Positions 15,585-24,298 of a stretch of DNA of 64,000 nt are shown piece after piece; positions within the stretch are counted from its first letter, which is position 1, and the number at the start of each line of letters is the position of its first letter. The DNA is from Elusimicrobiota bacterium (GTDB lineage: Bacteria; Elusimicrobiota; Elusimicrobia; JACQPE01). The stretch spans positions 93,166 through 157,165 of the forward strand of contig JACPAN010000005.1 in assembly GCA_016180815.1 (NCBI GenBank), given 5' to 3'. Under the pieces are notes generated by a model. The model saw nothing but the letters and a program-made list of their open reading frames with translations. It was not told where the DNA came from and did no database searches. Made by a program: the position numbers and the translations under genes.

Positions 15585-16754
15585 ATGTCAGTAACCACCG
15601 GCGTCCGCCCAGTTATTTTCGAGCTTGAATCGTACGAGCCCGGCAAGCCGCTGCCCGAATTAAAGAGAGAAATTCCTCAACTTGCCCGGCGGACCATCAT
15701 CAAGCTGGCTTCCAATGAAAACCCTCTCGGCCCTTCGCCGAAAGCGCTGCGCGCGGCTCGGTCCGCGCTTAAAGAGATGCATCGCTACCCTGAGCCGACC
15801 GCTCCTGTTTTGCGCGACAAATTGGCCCGGGTGCATCGGGTAAACCCTGAGAATATTCTTGTCGCTTCGGGCGCTGATGAAGCGCTGAGGCTTGTCGTTG
15901 AAACGCTCTTGGACCCCTGCGATTCTGCCGTCATCAGCCAGTACGCTTTTTCACGCTTTCGCCAGCACGTGCGCTTGATGGGCGCCGGCGTGACCCAGGT
16001 GCCGATGAAGGATTTTCGCCACGACCTGCCGGCGATGGCCTTGAAAGCCATGGAGCTTAAAGCCAAGGTGATTTTTGTGGCTAATCCAAATAACCCGACG
16101 GGAACGTTTAATACGGAACGCGAATTAAGGGAATTTTTCGCCGCTTTGCGGCGAGGATCGCCGGCCGGTGGAGAGCCTTGGGTTGTTTTGGACGAGGCCT
16201 ATCATGACTTCGCCCGCCACGCTTTTGCGTCGCAATACCCGGACACGTTGCCCGGCTTTTTTGAGGCTTACCCCAAACTCATCATCCTGAGAACGCTTTC
16301 CAAAATCGTGGGCTTGGCGGGCTTGCGGGTCGGCTATTTGGCTGGACCGGCGGAGTTTGTGCGCCTTCTCCATCGGGCCCGGCTGATTTTTAACGTCAAT
16401 ATGATCGGCCAAGCCGCGGCTTTGGCGGCGCTTGATGATCATGCCCATATTCAACGCACGCTGAAAACGATCAGCCAGGGCCGCCGTTTTTTAACTCAAG
16501 AGCTCGGCCGGCTCGGTTTTGACGTTGTTTCACCGAGCGCCGCCAATTTTTTGTTTGCGCGCATCCCTGCAGGCAATGCCCGCGACCTTTATCGAAGACT
16601 CCTGGAGGAAGGAGTCATTATCCGGCCCGTCGGCGAGCCGGGATTGGAAGCGTTCGTGCGCATCACCGTCGGCACGCCTGCTCAGAATAAAATTTTGATC
16701 CGGGCGTTGACGAAAGTTTTATCCGTCAAGGCAACGGCGGTTTTAAGCGGATAA
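15585..16754 (+). CDS. hisC: histidinol-phosphate aminotransferase
   Basis: This is a PLP-dependent class I/II aminotransferase that converts imidazole acetol phosphate to histidinol phosphate. Signs are KLASNENPLGPSP at residues 40-52, MHRYPEP, ILVASGADEAL, FVANPNNPTGT, VVLDEAYHDF, the PLP lysine in RTLSKIVGLAGLRVGY near residue 235, and the C-terminal VRITVG motif. The length of 389 residues is slightly longer than usual owing to a 30-residue N-terminal extension. No other his gene is nearby, so the enzyme may serve tyrosine/phenylalanine transamination instead. Confidence 0.9.
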   Translation: MSVTTGVRPVIFELESYEPGKPLPELKREIPQLARRTIIKLASNENPLGPSPKALRAARSALKEMHRYPEPTAPVLRDKLARVHRVNPENILVASGADEALRLVVETLLDPCDSAVISQYAFSRFRQHVRLMGAGVTQVPMKDFRHDLPAMALKAMELKAKVIFVANPNNPTGTFNTERELREFFAALRRGSPAGGEPWVVLDEAYHDFARHAFASQYPDTLPGFFEAYPKLIILRTLSKIVGLAGLRVGYLAGPAEFVRLLHRARLIFNVNMIGQAAALAALDDHAHIQRTLKTISQGRRFLTQELGRLGFDVVSPSAANFLFARIPAGNARDLYRRLLEEGVIIRPVGEPGLEAFVRITVGTPAQNKILIRALTKVLSVKATAVLSG

Positions 16755-16774
16755 AGGACCCTAAGACGGCGGCT

Positions 16775-17512
16775 GTGTCGACCAAAAAAACAACAACTCA
16801 AGCTGGAAATTCATTGGCGACCGTCGTGGCCATCGACGGTCCCGCGGGCGTCGGCAAATCCACGGTCGCGCGTTTGATCGCCAAGAGGCTTGATTTTTTG
16901 TTCGTCAACACCGGAGACATGTACCGGGCGTTGACTTGGCGCGCGCTGCGCGACGGCGTCAACATCAGGGATCAGCGCGCCGTTACCCGTTTTTTGAGAA
17001 AGCGCATGGATTGGCGTTTTCATGTTCACGACGGAAGTTTGAAAATCCGCTTGGACGGCAAGGAACTGGGCCGCGAACTGCGCAGCGAACGGGTTTCGCG
17101 CTTGACTCCTACCGTGGCTCAGATTCCGGCCGTGCGCCTCGTGTTGCGCCGGCTCCAGCGCGAATTGGCCTTGAAGGGCTCGGCCGTGCTCGAGGGCCGG
17201 GATACCACCACCCATGTGGCCCCGGAAGCCGGCCTGAGGATTTTTTTGGACGCGCCCGTCGAGGAGCGGGCCAAGAGGCGCTATCATCAGCTCATCGGCG
17301 ATGGCAAGCGCGTCAAACTCCACGCCATTCAGGAAGCTGTGCGCATCCGGGATTTAAGGGAGCGCAAGAAAAAAATCATGCCCCGGCGCCTTTCCCCGGG
17401 CACGGTGGTTTTAGATACCACGCATTTGACTCTCCATGACGTTGCCGATAAAATCATTGAACTCTACCGACACCGAAAACAACGAAACGCGGGTGCCAGA
17501 AGAAACTCCTAA
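16775..17512 (+). CDS. cmk: cytidylate kinase
   Basis: CMP/dCMP kinase phosphorylates CMP for pyrimidine nucleotide recycling. The P-loop IDGPAGVGKSTVARLIA lies near residue 20, NTGDMYRALTWRAL is the CMP-binding motif, EGRDTTTHVAPEA is the family GRD motif (usually GRDiGT), and KRRY with VRIRDLRERKKKIM marks the lid and C terminus. The start is a GTG. The order cmk - plsC - rpsA-like is a conserved neighbourhood in many bacteria and supports the calls. Confidence 0.93.
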   Translation: MSTKKTTTQAGNSLATVVAIDGPAGVGKSTVARLIAKRLDFLFVNTGDMYRALTWRALRDGVNIRDQRAVTRFLRKRMDWRFHVHDGSLKIRLDGKELGRELRSERVSRLTPTVAQIPAVRLVLRRLQRELALKGSAVLEGRDTTTHVAPEAGLRIFLDAPVEERAKRRYHQLIGDGKRVKLHAIQEAVRIRDLRERKKKIMPRRLSPGTVVLDTTHLTLHDVADKIIELYRHRKQRNAGARRNS

Positions 17513-18113
17513 GATTTCGCGGGTCATCCACGGGGCCGCCCAAGTGATCTTCGAATCGTTGTTTTGGTTCCAATCCCGCTGGCAGGTGAGCGGGCTTGAA
17601 TATGTGCCGCGTCAAGGCGGCGCCATCGTGGCCGCTAATCACAAAAGCGTTTGGGACCCGCAATTTTTAGGGACGGCCATAGCGCGCGTGCGTCCGGCTT
17701 ATTTTTTGGCCAAAGCCGAACTCTTTGAAAATCCGGCGTTGGCTTATTTGATATCGAGATTGGGCGCCATGCGCTTGTACCGCCAGGGTTCGGATGTTGG
17801 AGCCTTGAAGCGCGCCATGGTTTTGTTGCGCCGGGGCGAGTTGTTGGGTCTCTTCCCAGAGGGGACCAGAAAAAGGGAAAATAAGCTGGAGCGTTTTCTG
17901 CCGGGCGTGGGCTTTTTGGCGGCTAAGACGGGGGTCCCTGTTATCCCGGCTTATATTTCGGAATTCGGCGTATTCCCAAAATTCGGCCAAAAGGTTTATG
18001 TGCGCTTCGGCGCTCCGGTCGCGCCCGACGGCGATCCGGATGAAATCGCCAAAAAAGTTTTAGATAAAGTTCGAGAATTGGCTGCTTTAGGAGGAACCCA
18101 TGAGTCTGGATGA
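17436..18113 (+). CDS. plsC: 1-acyl-sn-glycerol-3-phosphate acyltransferase
   Basis: The enzyme adds the second acyl chain to lysophosphatidic acid at the inner membrane. The acyltransferase motifs are ANHKSVWDP (NHxxxxD, about residues 68-76), FLAKAELF, and FPEGTRKRENK. It lacks a long N-terminal membrane region. The start is uncertain: the ATG at 17436 overlaps cmk by 77 bp, and a GTG at 17493 would overlap 20 bp. The plsY and gpsA genes at 51-53 kb supply the substrate pathway. Confidence 0.88.
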   Translation: MTLPIKSLNSTDTENNETRVPEETPKISRVIHGAAQVIFESLFWFQSRWQVSGLEYVPRQGGAIVAANHKSVWDPQFLGTAIARVRPAYFLAKAELFENPALAYLISRLGAMRLYRQGSDVGALKRAMVLLRRGELLGLFPEGTRKRENKLERFLPGVGFLAAKTGVPVIPAYISEFGVFPKFGQKVYVRFGAPVAPDGDPDEIAKKVLDKVRELAALGGTHESG

Positions 18114-19356
18114 GAATAAACCGATCGAAGAAGGCGAAGAAGATTTTGCCAAGCTTTTTGAGGCGACGACTGAAACGCATGTTTCAGCAGGGTCCCGCGA
18201 TATCACGGTCGGACGGGTGGTGTCCAAGCATGAAGACTATTATCTGATGGACATCGGATTGAAGCTGGAAGGGCGCTTGAAGGCCGGCGAGGTGCCCCAG
18301 GGGCTGTCTTTGGAACCGGGGGCGCTGCTGCCGGTTGTGCGTTCCGGCGCTCCTCAGGAGGGCTTCGGACCTCTTCTTTCGTTGAAATATGCCGTGCGTT
18401 CGCTTCAAGTGCAGCGGCTTCGCCGCTATCAGCAGGAAAATCAGCGTTTGGACGCCCAAATTTTCCGACGCCGGGGGGACGGGTTTTTTGTCGGGCTTGA
18501 TGTCGAACCCGATGCCTCGGCAGGCCTGCCGGCCGGCATCCCGGCTAAATTGTGGAAGCTGGTGCCCTATCCGGCTGAAATGCCTTTGGCTGAATTGGAT
18601 ACGGATGATCCCAGGCCGATTCATCGTTGGCTGGGCCGCCGGGTCCAGGTCAAGATTCTGGATATGCGCGGCGACGGGCTGGTGCTCGTCTCGCGAAAGA
18701 AAGTCGCCATTGAAATGAAGGAAGTTTTGAGGCGTGAAACATTGACCTCGGCCAAAGAGGGCGATACCCTGACCGCCAAGATCAGGGAAATTACCCCAGA
18801 GGGTCTTAGGATGGATGTTTCGGGCGTTGAGGCCCATCTTCCACAAACCGAAGCTTCCTGGTATCCCAAAGCGGATTTAAGGCGCCGGTTCAGGGTGGGG
18901 GAAACCCTTGAGGTCAAAGTCATGAAAAAAGACGAGCAGGCCGAGCGCTTTTTGGTCAGCCGCCGCGCGGTCGAGCCTCATCCTGCGGACGCTTTGGAAG
19001 CCAAATTCCGCCGGGGATCGGTGATCGAAGGAACGGTCAGCAAGGTTCTGCCCAACGGGGGCTGCTTCGTGCGCATCGACGGGATCAAGCGCGAAGCTTT
19101 CGTGCCCGCCGGAGAGACGGTCAAAGACACGCCGCCTAAAGAAGGCACCAAGATCAAGGCCACGATTATCCGCGTTGACCGTGAAAATATCCGCGTGATT
19201 CTGTCTCCGAAGAAATTCGAGGACAAGATGATGCCGGATATGGTGCGGCAGTATTCGAAGGAAAGCCAGCCGTTTAGCTTGGGACAAATCTTGAATCCAT
19301 CCGAAGAAGCCGAGGAAGGGGACACGCCGGAGGGAGGCAGCGTTGAGTCACCTTAA
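18100..19356 (+). CDS. rpsA: S1-domain RNA-binding protein, ribosomal protein S1-like
   Basis: The 418-residue protein contains about three or four S1 (OB-fold) repeats. The first starts near residue 32 (SRDITVGRVVSKHEDYYLMD), a degenerate one is near residue 190, the third is EGDTLTAKIREITPEGLRMDVS near residue 225, and the fourth is GSVIEGTVSKVLPNGGCFVRIDG near residue 307. The N and C termini are acidic. GGAGG precedes the ATG, which overlaps the end of plsC by 14 bp. Bacterial S1 usually has four to six repeats, so this shorter form may be the S1 of this lineage or an accessory S1 protein. Confidence 0.82.
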   Translation: MSLDENKPIEEGEEDFAKLFEATTETHVSAGSRDITVGRVVSKHEDYYLMDIGLKLEGRLKAGEVPQGLSLEPGALLPVVRSGAPQEGFGPLLSLKYAVRSLQVQRLRRYQQENQRLDAQIFRRRGDGFFVGLDVEPDASAGLPAGIPAKLWKLVPYPAEMPLAELDTDDPRPIHRWLGRRVQVKILDMRGDGLVLVSRKKVAIEMKEVLRRETLTSAKEGDTLTAKIREITPEGLRMDVSGVEAHLPQTEASWYPKADLRRRFRVGETLEVKVMKKDEQAERFLVSRRAVEPHPADALEAKFRRGSVIEGTVSKVLPNGGCFVRIDGIKREAFVPAGETVKDTPPKEGTKIKATIIRVDRENIRVILSPKKFEDKMMPDMVRQYSKESQPFSLGQILNPSEEAEEGDTPEGGSVESP

Positions 19357-20374
19357 GCAACAGCCGTTAAGCGCTCATCAACGGTTGAGCGCATTGGCGC
19401 GTGAAAACGCGGTCTGGGCCGTGGCGATTTTTGTTTTGGGCCTGACCAGCGGAATGCTGGCCGTTTATTTGCCGGGTTTCATTCGAGCCAAGGCTACGGC
19501 CGCGTCGTTTGAGCGCTTCGCTGACCCCGGATTCTTCCCCAGGCAGACGCAGGAGTTCCCGGCGCGTGGGCAAATCGAAAAGGCGCTTGCAGAAGCGCAG
19601 AAGGCCTTGGAAACCGATCCCACCGATTTGGCGGCTTTGGCGGCCTCGGGCATCGCTTATTATGCCTTGGGCCGGGAGCATGCCGTCGAAGCCCTGAATC
19701 GTCTTGAAGCCGCCAGGGATTACGGCAGCGTCGATGGCCGCATCCCCTATTACCTGGCTGTTCTTTATGACACCGTGGGTTTGAAACCCTTTGCCGCGGG
19801 CGAATACGATCGGTATTTAAGAAATCAGCCCAATGATCCGGTCGCGATTTTGGGGGCGGCGCGCGTGCATTTCGAACTTGAGGAGTACGCTCAAAGCGCG
19901 GCTTTTTACGAGCGTTTATTGGCGCTTAAAAAATCATATCGCAACGACCCGGTCATCATTGAGAATTTGGCTCTCGCTTCGTTCAAACTGAAAGATTGGG
20001 AAAAAGCCAAATCGCTTCTAGAAGGTTTGAGGGGCCAGAATAATCATTACTCAAAAGATATTTCTTATTTTTTAGCCGAATCTCTGCGGCATTTAAGCCG
20101 CTGTCCGGAAGCATTGCCTTATTATGATGAAACGCTGGGGGTCACGTTGGATGCTTCAAAGGAAACGGCCGTTCTTGAGGGAAAATTGACTTGTCTAAAA
20201 AGCGCGCCGACTCCCGATCTTGAAAGCATCGAAGCCACGGCGCAGAAACTTCTTGATGTGGACGCCAAAAACAAGCTCGCGGGCGGGATTTTAAAGCAGA
20301 TGAAGAAATCAAAAGGCCCCGGCCGGCGTTCCACCCAAGGAAGAGCGCCGAAGGCAAAGGGCCGAAACGGATAA
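19343..20374 (+). CDS. membrane-anchored TPR protein
   Basis: The start is a TTG with GGAGGGA upstream, overlapping the end of the previous gene by 14 bp. An N-terminal membrane helix lies near residues 28-50 (AIFVLGLTSGMLAVYLPGF). The rest is helical with tetratricopeptide repeats: EKALAEAQKALETDPTDLAALAASGIAYYALG is in the TPR style, and similar units recur up to residue 250. A lysine/glycine-rich tail follows. Its role is likely protein-protein assembly at the cytoplasmic membrane. It precedes the giant peptidase-MA gene with the stop and TTG start directly adjacent. Confidence 0.75.
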   Translation: MSHLKQQPLSAHQRLSALARENAVWAVAIFVLGLTSGMLAVYLPGFIRAKATAASFERFADPGFFPRQTQEFPARGQIEKALAEAQKALETDPTDLAALAASGIAYYALGREHAVEALNRLEAARDYGSVDGRIPYYLAVLYDTVGLKPFAAGEYDRYLRNQPNDPVAILGAARVHFELEEYAQSAAFYERLLALKKSYRNDPVIIENLALASFKLKDWEKAKSLLEGLRGQNNHYSKDISYFLAESLRHLSRCPEALPYYDETLGVTLDASKETAVLEGKLTCLKSAPTPDLESIEATAQKLLDVDAKNKLAGGILKQMKKSKGPGRRSTQGRAPKAKGRNG

Positions 20375-23233
20375 TTGCGTTTCCAATCACTAGCCCTTTT
20401 TTTTCTTATTACAGTTGCGGGTCTGTGGCCGGTTAACGAGGCCGGAGCCCAGGCCTTCGGCAAAAATCGCCTGCTGACCCGCAAATATCCCTATAAGATT
20501 TGGGAAACCGACCATTTTAAAATCCATTACTATGAAGAGAATCCGCTTCTGCTTGAAGAATGCGCGCGTTACCTTGAGGCGGCCTACGCCGATGTCACGG
20601 ATCTTCTAGACGCCAAGCCCAACAAGAAGCTGCCTTTTTTCCTCTACACAAATCACAACGAATTCGAACAAACGCGCATCGTGAATATCGGCGAAGGCAC
20701 CGGCGGCGTGACCGAAGCTTTTAAGGACAGGCTGCTTATCTTTAACAACGGGTCCATGGCTTGGCTCAAACACGTTATCTTCCACGAATTCACCCACGAG
20801 GTTCAGTTCGCCATCTTGAACGAGGGTTTTTGGAAATCGGCGCGGCTTTTGAAATCCATTCTTTATCCTTTGTGGCTGATGGAGGGTTCCGCTGAATATG
20901 CTTCCGGCAATATCGACACGGCCACGGACCTGATGTATGCCCGCGATGCAGCCACCAGCCAAACGTCGCCGGCTTTTTCCGTGCGCGATTTGCACAATTT
21001 TAATCATCTAAAGCCCAATCAAGTCACCAAGGCCTACAAGCAGGGCGGCACCATGATGGAATTCATTGTTGAGGAGTACGGCCGCGACAAACTGGGCAAG
21101 CTGTTTAAATCGTACCGGGAACGTTTCGATGCCGCGAGCGTTCTCATCGACGTGTTGGGCCTTGACGACGAGCGCTTCGACCGCAATTTTCGGGAGTGGC
21201 TTGAGGAAAAATACGGCGAGCCGGCCAAACGCCTCGATGAGCCTACGAAGTACGGTCCGCGCCTGACTGCTGCCGAGCCGCCGGTCCCCGTGTTTAATTG
21301 GAGCCCGGCGGCCTCTCCGGATGGAGGGCGGATTTTTTTTATCGGCATGAGGGAAGGTTACCCGGCCGTTTACGAGCTTGATTTAAAAAGCGGGAGAAAA
21401 TCGGCTTTAGTCGGCAGGAATTTTCGCCAGCTCGATTGGATTGCTTTAGACAACAGAAACCTTTCCGTTTCCGCCGACGGCCGGTACCTTTATTTCATCG
21501 GCGAAAAAAACCTCAAAGATTATTTGTACCGTTATGACCGGAATTCAAAAGACCTCAAGAGGTATCAGTTTTCGGAATTTTCAGCCCTCAAAAGTCCGGC
21601 TCCGGATCCGGCTGATCCTAATCGCGTGGCGTTGGGGGGAATGGACAACGGCTTTTACGACCTTTACATCGTCGATCTTACCCGGCAAAAAATCGCCGAA
21701 CGGATCACCTCCGATCCCCAGGATGACGACGATCCGGCTTTTCTTCCGGACGGCTCCGGTTTGATTTACAGCACGGAGGTCGGTATTTCATCCCAAGGGT
21801 TCCCCAATAGGGACCTGTATCTCTGGCGCAAGGATTCCGGGATCGCCGAATCGTTAACCCAGGGGCCGCACATCGAAAAGGAGCCCGCCGTTTCGCCGGA
21901 CGGCAAGCGGATTCTATTCGTATCGGATGAGGACGGCACGTGGGATCTCTACGAGTTGAATCTTGAGGGGAATAAAATCACCCGGCGAACCCGCGTGATC
22001 GGCGGCGCTTTTTCTCCAAATTATTTAAACGGGGACATTCTGTTCGCCGGTTTCCGCGACGGCGAGGTTCACGCTTACAGGGGAACGTTCGACGCTCTGT
22101 CGTCCGAGGATAAAACCCAGGTCATGGCCGTCGCGCAAAAACCGGCGAAACGGATCGAAAAAGAATTACCCCAGCTCGATTACAAAGGGCCTTATCGCCC
22201 GCGCTTCGGCACGGATCTTTTTTTTCCGGCGTTTTTCTTTTCGACTCAGGGAGGGTTTTTCGCTTTCGCCTACTGGCAGGGCTCCGACATGCTCGGTTAT
22301 CACAATATGGGCACGAATCTGCTGCTGAACTCCGGTTCGGGAATTCTCGATTACAGCATCGGCTACTCATTCGCCCGGTTCCGGCCCGAACTGCAATTTG
22401 TTTTTAAAGGCTCTCATTACCGTGATCCCTTCCTGGTCAGCGATAAGGGGGAAGACTTAAGGAAGAAAGAGCATCTTCAGGCCATGTTCGTCAGCTACCC
22501 CCTCGATCGGCAGCATCGCATTGAAGCGGGGACTCAATTCGTCGAGCGTTATCATACGTTCCCATCCGATCCGGTGGCCTTGACCAATCTTCAGGATTTA
22601 CGCTTGATCGGGCAATTCGTGAGGGACACGACTACGGGGCCCTATTTAGTCGTGACCAAAGGCTCACGCTTGGCCTTGGGCGTGCGCCGCGCCGTGCCCA
22701 TGTTTGAATTTGATTTGGATTATGTTTCGAAATTCGCGGAGTGGCATCAATTCATCCCGATCGGCAAGGATTCCGCGGTCGCCTCCCGTTTCGAATTCAA
22801 CAGAAGCTACGGCCCAAGCTATGAGGTATTCCCGTTGACCGGTCAAGGCGGCGTGCGCGGCTACGCCAGGGAGCCGGATTCAGCCAAGAAAAGGGGGACA
22901 TTGGTCAATAATTTGGAATTACGGTTCCCTCTGTTCCCGGACGTTAATTATCACATGTGGTATATCTTTCCTGATTTTTACATCAAAAATATTTATTTGA
23001 ACCTCTTCAGCGATCAGGGCGTGCGTTGGGATGATGAAACCGAAGATTTCTGGCGCGATCGGCAAGCCCGCCGAAAGACGGATATTTTGCATTCGGCCGG
23101 TTTCGGGCTCAGGTTCAACACGTTCATTTTGGAGACATTCCCATTTTTCTTTACTTTGGAATGGGCCAAGAGAACGGCCAGCAACGGGGGAGTTTTATAT
23201 GGCTCCGTCGTTCAATACTTTTTGTTTCAATGA
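20375..23233 (+). CDS. exported peptidase MA-like, PD40 propeller and outer-membrane barrel protein
   Basis: The 952-residue protein starts at a TTG directly after the previous stop. A signal peptide (about residues 1-25, ending AGAQA) precedes a gluzincin-like domain with HEFTH at residues 137-141 and WLMEGSAEY about 30 residues later. A region with several PD40/TolB-type repeats follows (for example FNWSPAASPDGGRIFFIG, AVSPDGKRILFVSDEDGTWDLYEL). The last 350 residues are beta-strand-rich and end like an Omp85/BamA-type surface antigen barrel (GGVRGYARE, and a terminal aromatic YFLFQ). Such three-part proteins are known in deep-branching diderms and probably sit in the outer membrane. The substrate is unknown. 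Confidence 0.82.
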   Translation: MRFQSLALFFLITVAGLWPVNEAGAQAFGKNRLLTRKYPYKIWETDHFKIHYYEENPLLLEECARYLEAAYADVTDLLDAKPNKKLPFFLYTNHNEFEQTRIVNIGEGTGGVTEAFKDRLLIFNNGSMAWLKHVIFHEFTHEVQFAILNEGFWKSARLLKSILYPLWLMEGSAEYASGNIDTATDLMYARDAATSQTSPAFSVRDLHNFNHLKPNQVTKAYKQGGTMMEFIVEEYGRDKLGKLFKSYRERFDAASVLIDVLGLDDERFDRNFREWLEEKYGEPAKRLDEPTKYGPRLTAAEPPVPVFNWSPAASPDGGRIFFIGMREGYPAVYELDLKSGRKSALVGRNFRQLDWIALDNRNLSVSADGRYLYFIGEKNLKDYLYRYDRNSKDLKRYQFSEFSALKSPAPDPADPNRVALGGMDNGFYDLYIVDLTRQKIAERITSDPQDDDDPAFLPDGSGLIYSTEVGISSQGFPNRDLYLWRKDSGIAESLTQGPHIEKEPAVSPDGKRILFVSDEDGTWDLYELNLEGNKITRRTRVIGGAFSPNYLNGDILFAGFRDGEVHAYRGTFDALSSEDKTQVMAVAQKPAKRIEKELPQLDYKGPYRPRFGTDLFFPAFFFSTQGGFFAFAYWQGSDMLGYHNMGTNLLLNSGSGILDYSIGYSFARFRPELQFVFKGSHYRDPFLVSDKGEDLRKKEHLQAMFVSYPLDRQHRIEAGTQFVERYHTFPSDPVALTNLQDLRLIGQFVRDTTTGPYLVVTKGSRLALGVRRAVPMFEFDLDYVSKFAEWHQFIPIGKDSAVASRFEFNRSYGPSYEVFPLTGQGGVRGYAREPDSAKKRGTLVNNLELRFPLFPDVNYHMWYIFPDFYIKNIYLNLFSDQGVRWDDETEDFWRDRQARRKTDILHSAGFGLRFNTFILETFPFFFTLEWAKRTASNGGVLYGSVVQYFLFQ

Positions 23234-23242
23234 GAGAGCAAC

Positions 23243-23491
23243 ATGAGCAAGAAGAAAGATAAAAGGGCCCAGGAAACGGTTGCGCCGGCTCAGGTTCCGC
23301 CGGCTAAGCCTCTGTGGACCTCCGGACAATGGAAGATCATAGCGGGGGGAATATTAACCGTTGCCGCAGGATTCATTGTGTTGTCTCGGGCCGACCCCGC
23401 AGGGCAGAACTGGGCGAGTCATTTGGCGCCGTTCCTGATTCTGGGAGGATATGCGGCTATCGGTTGGGCGCTTTGGGGTCGAAGAGCATAG
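23243..23491 (+). CDS. small DUF3098-like membrane protein
   Basis: This 82-residue protein has a charged lysine-rich N terminus, a Pro/Ala linker and two membrane helices (WKIIAGGILTVAAGFIVLS and LAPFLILGGYAAIGWALW). The pattern resembles the DUF3098 family of small two-helix proteins, although the match is by eye only. It follows the giant gene after 9 bp, with an AGAGAG-type ribosome binding site, and is likely cotranscribed with it. Its function is unknown. Confidence 0.65.
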   Translation: MSKKKDKRAQETVAPAQVPPAKPLWTSGQWKIIAGGILTVAAGFIVLSRADPAGQNWASHLAPFLILGGYAAIGWALWGRRA

Positions 23492-24298
23492 ACCATCAAA
23501 CGGTTTTCTGCGCATCTGATAACCGGCTTTAATTCAGTCAGTTTCAAAAAATCCGGGTTCCCCTTTTTTTCTAATTTTTTTTCATTGGGTTTGCAGGGTT
23601 TTTTCTATTTTCTATTCTGTGATTTGTCGGCATTTTTTCGGGGTCCAGTATGGCCTTTTGGATTCTGATCAGCCTGAGCCTTTTGATTTTTGGTTGTTGA
23701 GGCGGGGGAATAGGGCCGGCTTTTGGTGGTTTTTTGCAGCCTTCTTTCCCCGTTTTTGGGACCATGAAACCAACGGTTTTTAGGCTGCTCCGAGGCTGGG
23801 TTTCAGGGGTTTTTCGAAACCCGGCTTTGATGGTTTTTTAGACCCCTATCCCGGTCTTTTCCAGGTATGGGTTTTTGTCTATTTTAAAACTTGTTTTTTG
23901 GGGTATCCGGATACCTTGAAATTCGAGTTTTGAAACCTTGCTTAATGACACCCCAGAGGACCCTTTGATGGGTTTTTTCGAACGCCCAGAATCTTTATTT
24001 TTTAATACCCGGATACCCTAAATTTCAAAACTTGTTTTTCATCTTTGCCGCATCGGTCGGCGTTATTCTAATTAAATGAGACTGCTAACTTTGAAATTCT
24101 TACAAAGCATATGAATAATGTAGGTAAATAAGCTTATTTCCAGGCATTTTTGAATATAAATTGCGATTGAGTCTAGAATGGGTTGTTAAATACGTATCCA
24201 ATAATATTTAACATAATAGAAATTATGCAAAGTAATAAATATGAGCAGGGGGATGTCAAATGCTGCGTTATATTGAATCTTCCTGATATAATTCCGGC
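23492..24298. other. 807-bp gene-free region with T-rich strand and small repeats
   Basis: No convincing gene is present; a 64-codon minus-strand frame at 23571-23765 has low-complexity content and no start signal. The plus strand is unusually rich in T and G. A perfect 14-bp palindrome GGTATCCGGATACC lies at 23902-23915, and a degenerate relative (CCCGGATACCC) lies near 24008-24018. AAAACTTGTTTTT occurs twice, at 23886-23898 and 24027-24039. An inverted repeat GGGTTTC / GAAACCC lies at 23798-23822. The last 200 bp are A+T-rich and lead into the promoter of the next gene. Confidence 0.6.
24284..24292 (+). promoter_or_regulatory. extended -10 promoter, probably leaderless
   Basis: TGATATAAT is an extended -10 element (TGn followed by TATAAT at 24287-24292). 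It ends seven bases before the GTG start at 24299, so transcription would begin at or very near the start codon. No Shine-Dalgarno sequence and no good -35 are present, consistent with a leaderless message. Confidence 0.55.

Noticed and set aside
23571..23765. 64-codon minus-strand frame in the intergenic region
   Set aside because: Low-complexity Lys/Pro/Asn content, no ribosome binding site and no neighbours on that strand.
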